This document shows positions 51,313-54,534 of a DNA stretch of 54,534 nucleotides, piece by piece. The DNA is from an uncultured Rhodospirillales bacterium. Lineage in GTDB: Bacteria; Pseudomonadota; Alphaproteobacteria; RF32; CAG-239. The notes beneath the pieces are model-generated. The model made no database searches. It saw nothing but the letters and a program-made list of their open reading frames with translations, and was not told the origin of the DNA. Made by a program: the position numbers and the translations under genes. Each line of letters starts with the position of its first letter. Position 1 is the stretch's first letter. The stretch is taken from positions 1 to 54,534 of the forward strand of contig CACWQT010000004.1 in NCBI GenBank assembly GCA_902763185.1, read 5' to 3'.

Positions 51313-52974
51313 CTAATAAACAGGTCTTTGGTCAATTAAACCGCACCAACGCTCTACTTCATCCATATCAATCTGTCCTTTTATCATACGTTCAATTGCC
51401 GCATCTTTTAAAGGACGACCGTTTAATTCACTGACCCAATAGTCAATAGCTTTTGCTGTCTCGTTATCGATAAGAAGACGCAATACACGAGAATCCGGCA
51501 AGATAATCTCATCAACAGCCATTCTTCCCTTAAACCCTTTATAACCGCATGCTTTGCAGCCGGGACCACTGATATATACATTTTCAATACCATAATCCCC
51601 TAAAGCGTTACGCAGGCGCTGAAATTCCGGTGTTCCTTCTTTTGTTTTAATAGATTGCTTACATACAGGGCACAATTTTCTAAACAGACGTTGAGAAACC
51701 AACCCCTTAACCAATTCAGGGTCATTAAGCATATAAGATTGAATACCCATATCGCGCAAACGGGTAATAATCGCCGGTGCAGAGTTAGCGTGTAATGTTG
51801 TCCACACACCGTGACCGGAAAGCGCCCCCTTAAATGCCAAGCTCGCAGTTGATAAAGAACGTGTTTCACCAACAAGAATCACGTCAGGGTCAGAACGAAG
51901 CGCCGCAGACAAAGCTTTTGTAAATTGTTCATCTTTTTCTTCTTCGGTATTGGCATTGGTCACAGGCATTTGACGTGCACCGGGAATAGGATACTCTGGA
52001 GGATCTTCCACGGTTAATAAGTTAATTTGATAATTCTTTTCTTGTAAAAGCTTAATCATATTACGTTGCAAGGTTGTAGATTTGCCTGAACCGGTAGGGC
52101 CAGCCACAACGTTCAAGCCCGTAGCCATACTCCGCATTTTATAGAATAAATCTTCCTCATATTTTCCCAAACCAAGGGAACGCAAATCAGAACTGCCCTC
52201 CGGATTATCATCGGCATACAAGAGACGCATAACCAAATATTGTGAACCGAAAGCAATCGGGTTAAACTGCAAACGAATAGCCAACACATTATGCGGTAGC
52301 ATTAATTTGCCGTTAGAACCACGCAACGGTGTAGCACCTAATTTTTGTGCACCTTGGAATTCATTTTGTGAATAGTTTGAGTCAGAAATATCGGCCGAAG
52401 CAAAAACGGAACGAACAAAAGCTTCACCCCATTCGCCACCGTATTCATTTTGCTTAACCATAATACCGTTTTCACGGAAAAGAATTGTAGAAGATGAACC
52501 GACAATAACGTGAATATCGGAAACTTTCTTTTGCGATGCACGTTGAACTATATTAATAAAGTCAATTTGCATCTGCATATCTTCTGCTTCTTCGGCAGAA
52601 ACATCAACAGTTCCCGTTCCGCGCTCTGCATAAGCATAAATAGCTGCAATTTCATTTAATGTAACATAGACAGGTGCTTTAATAGGAATTTTTCTACGTT
52701 TAACCGTGGCTTCAAAGTTGTAAACGGCACCATCAAAGCGATTGTCTTTAGACACTAGATACGTGCCATCTGAAAACAATGCAAGTAAACGTCTGGTTTC
52801 ATTCGTTATGGCAAAGTCTGAGCCGCTAACTGTTAGGAGCTTATTGTTATTGGCAAATAATGTATCAAACAAACTCGCTTTTTTTTGTGGGGTTGCACTA
52901 ACCTCTTCTTCCTCAAAGTTAGATTGAGGAGCTTTATCCTGAGTATCATCTTGTTTTTTTACATCTTCAACCAT
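51313..52974 (-). CDS. Type IV pilus assembly ATPase (PilQ/GspE-like)
   Basis: This is the extension ATPase. Walker A GPTGSGKST is at 292-300, the Asp box VEDPPEYPIPG near 322, Walker B DPDVILVGETR at 362-372, and His box TTLHANS near 392. A zinc-binding set of cysteines at 435, 438, 473 and 476 (CxxC twice) is typical of GspE/PilB. The N-terminus of about 130 residues is specific. The R64/TCP-type operon calls this gene pilQ. It precedes the platform gene by nine bases. Confidence 0.9.
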   Translation of the reverse strand: MVEDVKKQDDTQDKAPQSNFEEEEVSATPQKKASLFDTLFANNNKLLTVSGSDFAITNETRRLLALFSDGTYLVSKDNRFDGAVYNFEATVKRRKIPIKAPVYVTLNEIAAIYAYAERGTGTVDVSAEEAEDMQMQIDFINIVQRASQKKVSDIHVIVGSSSTILFRENGIMVKQNEYGGEWGEAFVRSVFASADISDSNYSQNEFQGAQKLGATPLRGSNGKLMLPHNVLAIRLQFNPIAFGSQYLVMRLLYADDNPEGSSDLRSLGLGKYEEDLFYKMRSMATGLNVVAGPTGSGKSTTLQRNMIKLLQEKNYQINLLTVEDPPEYPIPGARQMPVTNANTEEEKDEQFTKALSAALRSDPDVILVGETRSLSTASLAFKGALSGHGVWTTLHANSAPAIITRLRDMGIQSYMLNDPELVKGLVSQRLFRKLCPVCKQSIKTKEGTPEFQRLRNALGDYGIENVYISGPGCKACGYKGFKGRMAVDEIILPDSRVLRLLIDNETAKAIDYWVSELNGRPLKDAAIERMIKGQIDMDEVERWCGLIDQRPVY

Positions 52975-53002
52975 TTTAAAAAACCTGAAATCGGATAATT
53001 AC

Positions 53003-54517
53003 TTACTGCTTACCTTTAACGGTTATCACATCAAGCGTTGGCACAATACCGTCAATAGTTTTTCCGACATAAAGAAAGTCATCACGCCCATCGCGTGTAA
53101 ATTTAACATAGTCAGCACCGATGTCACTAACAACATGACCGGAAGGTAATGTTGAGCCTAACTTTAGGGATAAAGATTGGCCAGCTTTATCTATCAAATC
53201 AACAGACATAACTCCGGCACGACCGGCTATACCCAAAATAGCATACTCAGAACTTAAAGTTTTCAAAATATCTTCCTCTTCCTGTTCTTCATCCAAAATA
53301 ACCTCTTTATCCTTGCTATTATCAGAAGTAGAATCAGTTGTGGCGGCCTTTTTATCTTTTAATTCTTCAATGGATTGAGCTTGAATATAAAGATTATTTT
53401 TAGCATTTTTAATAATCTTAGCATCAGCCTCAATTCTTTTTCTCAACTGCTCGTTACGAGTCTTTAACCCTTTAACGATTCGCTCGAAATTGGCCTTGGC
53501 TGCTTCTGCCGCCTGAATATTTTTATTAGAGGCTTCTAAAACTTTATCAATCCGCTGTCTGAATAATACAACCAAATCTTTTTTCTCTTGTTCGACAGCC
53601 GCTAATTGCGCATATAGATTCTCTTTTTCTTTTAACCATTTTTGTTGTTGAATTAGCATCTCATTCATATAAGCATTAAGAAGCTTGCGCTGTTTTAACA
53701 ATTCTAAAACTTTTTCTTTATCTAAAATGAGCTGCTTTTCTTGTAAAATGCGCGCTTCAATTTGCTTCTTCTTTTCAAGGTTCTTTAGCTTTTCTTCTTC
53801 CTGCTGTCTTAATAAATCATCAGCACTTTTTTGCCGAATGGCCTTTTGTGCTTCAATTTCATTGCGAAGTTTTTCCCTGCGTAGTTCCAAAGTTAAGAGC
53901 GTAGTGCTTTTTTCAATTTCAGACATTTGGGTAAACAAATCGCTATCCATTTGAGAAAGAACATCATTACCGAGATTTTCTACCGGATCAACGGTATACT
54001 GAATATTTTTCGGCAAATCCAACGGCTCTGCCTTCTTTTTATCTTCCTCTTTAGCGGAACTATTTGCAACCTGAGCCTTCATTTTTAAATCAAAGTCACC
54101 TGCAACATTTTGAGTTTGAGGCTTGGGCTGAACAGATGGCTGAACCTGAATAGTGTTTTGCTCACTAGCTGCAGACGAAATGGTTACAGGCACTTTATCT
54201 TGTTCCTGAGGTTTTTGGAGGACAGAAACTGAAGCCGCATTTTGTTCAGCAGTTACGACAGGAACCTGTGCAGAGGCTTTTGCTGCATTAGCAGAAACTT
54301 GTTGCGCTTGTGAGGGGGATACGAGAGCATTTGTTTTTGCTGAATCTGAATTAACTGTTTTAGCATTAGCATTGGGTGCCGAAACATTAACCGGCAATGC
54401 CGATGCATCGACAAAGACCTCACTCTTCTTTGCATCAACAGCTAAAACTGTCTCAGAACTAAAAACCACCCCTACAACAGTCAAAAATAAAAGCTTTTTA
54501 ATCGGTTTATTGAACAT
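53003..54517 (-). CDS. PilP-like type IV pilus biogenesis protein
   Basis: A signal peptide ends near residue 26 (VLA-V). A Ser/Ala/Gln/Pro-rich segment spans to about 190, a long coiled coil spans about 190-400 and the last 85 residues form a beta domain with KLGSTLPSGHVVSDIGADYVKF-like sequence, matching the PilP-type family of R64-like operons. It is probably periplasmic and links inner and outer parts of the machine. AGGGGATAA lies before ATG 54517. Upstream genes of the operon lie beyond the window. Confidence 0.72.
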   Translation of the reverse strand: MFNKPIKKLLFLTVVGVVFSSETVLAVDAKKSEVFVDASALPVNVSAPNANAKTVNSDSAKTNALVSPSQAQQVSANAAKASAQVPVVTAEQNAASVSVLQKPQEQDKVPVTISSAASEQNTIQVQPSVQPKPQTQNVAGDFDLKMKAQVANSSAKEEDKKKAEPLDLPKNIQYTVDPVENLGNDVLSQMDSDLFTQMSEIEKSTTLLTLELRREKLRNEIEAQKAIRQKSADDLLRQQEEEKLKNLEKKKQIEARILQEKQLILDKEKVLELLKQRKLLNAYMNEMLIQQQKWLKEKENLYAQLAAVEQEKKDLVVLFRQRIDKVLEASNKNIQAAEAAKANFERIVKGLKTRNEQLRKRIEADAKIIKNAKNNLYIQAQSIEELKDKKAATTDSTSDNSKDKEVILDEEQEEEDILKTLSSEYAILGIAGRAGVMSVDLIDKAGQSLSLKLGSTLPSGHVVSDIGADYVKFTRDGRDDFLYVGKTIDGIVPTLDVITVKGKQ

Positions 54518-54534
54518 AAATTATCCCCTCATAA

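Overview
The window reads as chromosome of a low-GC, streamlined alphaproteobacterium. Gene content and order support this: mic60-hemY, the alphaproteobacterial-type addA-trxA pair, xerD facing aroK, DciA/DUF721 followed by a DsbA-like protein, a split ATP synthase with b and b' subunits, and DUF2066 followed by an AI-2E transporter. The acetate-forming pta-ackA pair, GatCAB, and a lipoprotein of Bacteroidota style suggest a host- or gut-associated anaerobe or facultative anaerobe. I infer an uncultured gut Rhodospirillales-like lineage; no rRNA is present to confirm it.

Layout. 1-631 is gene-free and full of short palindromic repeats. 632-10737 holds an ADP-dependent sugar kinase, hemY and mic60, then divergent tsaD-nth, then trkA, dusB and a large membrane coiled-coil gene. 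10870-12060 is a tRNA-Thr locus with an 87-bp direct repeat, displaced copies of the tRNA 3' end and a small secreted protein, and looks like the scar of element integration. 12073-17060 carries two related kinase-like proteins and a charged protein, each behind a clear sigma-70 promoter, with a DEDDh exonuclease and a CstA transporter among them. 17109-30882 has tRNA-Val, HU, addA-trxA, envelope proteins, two tandem membrane glycosyltransferase-like genes, ackA/pta and DUF2066-AI-2E. 30879-33070 has small unknown genes, a repeat-rich spacer, a structured RNA that I read as 6S RNA, and a two-gene membrane protein/lipoprotein cassette.

33147-36357 is gatCAB, with a GtrA-like gene divergent from it. 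36955-42499 is one compact minus-strand operon: microprotein, xerD, dciA, dsbA-like, atpI-B-E-F'-F and a PilT-like ATPase. 42680-46702 is aroK-rdgB-addB. 46752-49474 has a ribbon-helix-helix gene and a Bacteroidota-type surface lipoprotein. 49531-54517 is part of a type IVb pilus operon (pilin-like, PilR/GspF-like, PilQ/GspE-like, PilP-like) that continues past the right edge.

Several junctions look like deletion scars relative to the usual alphaproteobacterial order: hemC/hemD are missing between tsaD and mic60, the ntr regulators between dusB and trkA, and aroB after aroK; addB lies 22 kb from addA. The strongest leads are the reduced heme locus that keeps Mic60, the structured RNA at 31887-32079, the kinase-like pair, the ADP-dependent kinase, the imported lipoprotein, and the pilus ATPase at the end of the ATP synthase operon.
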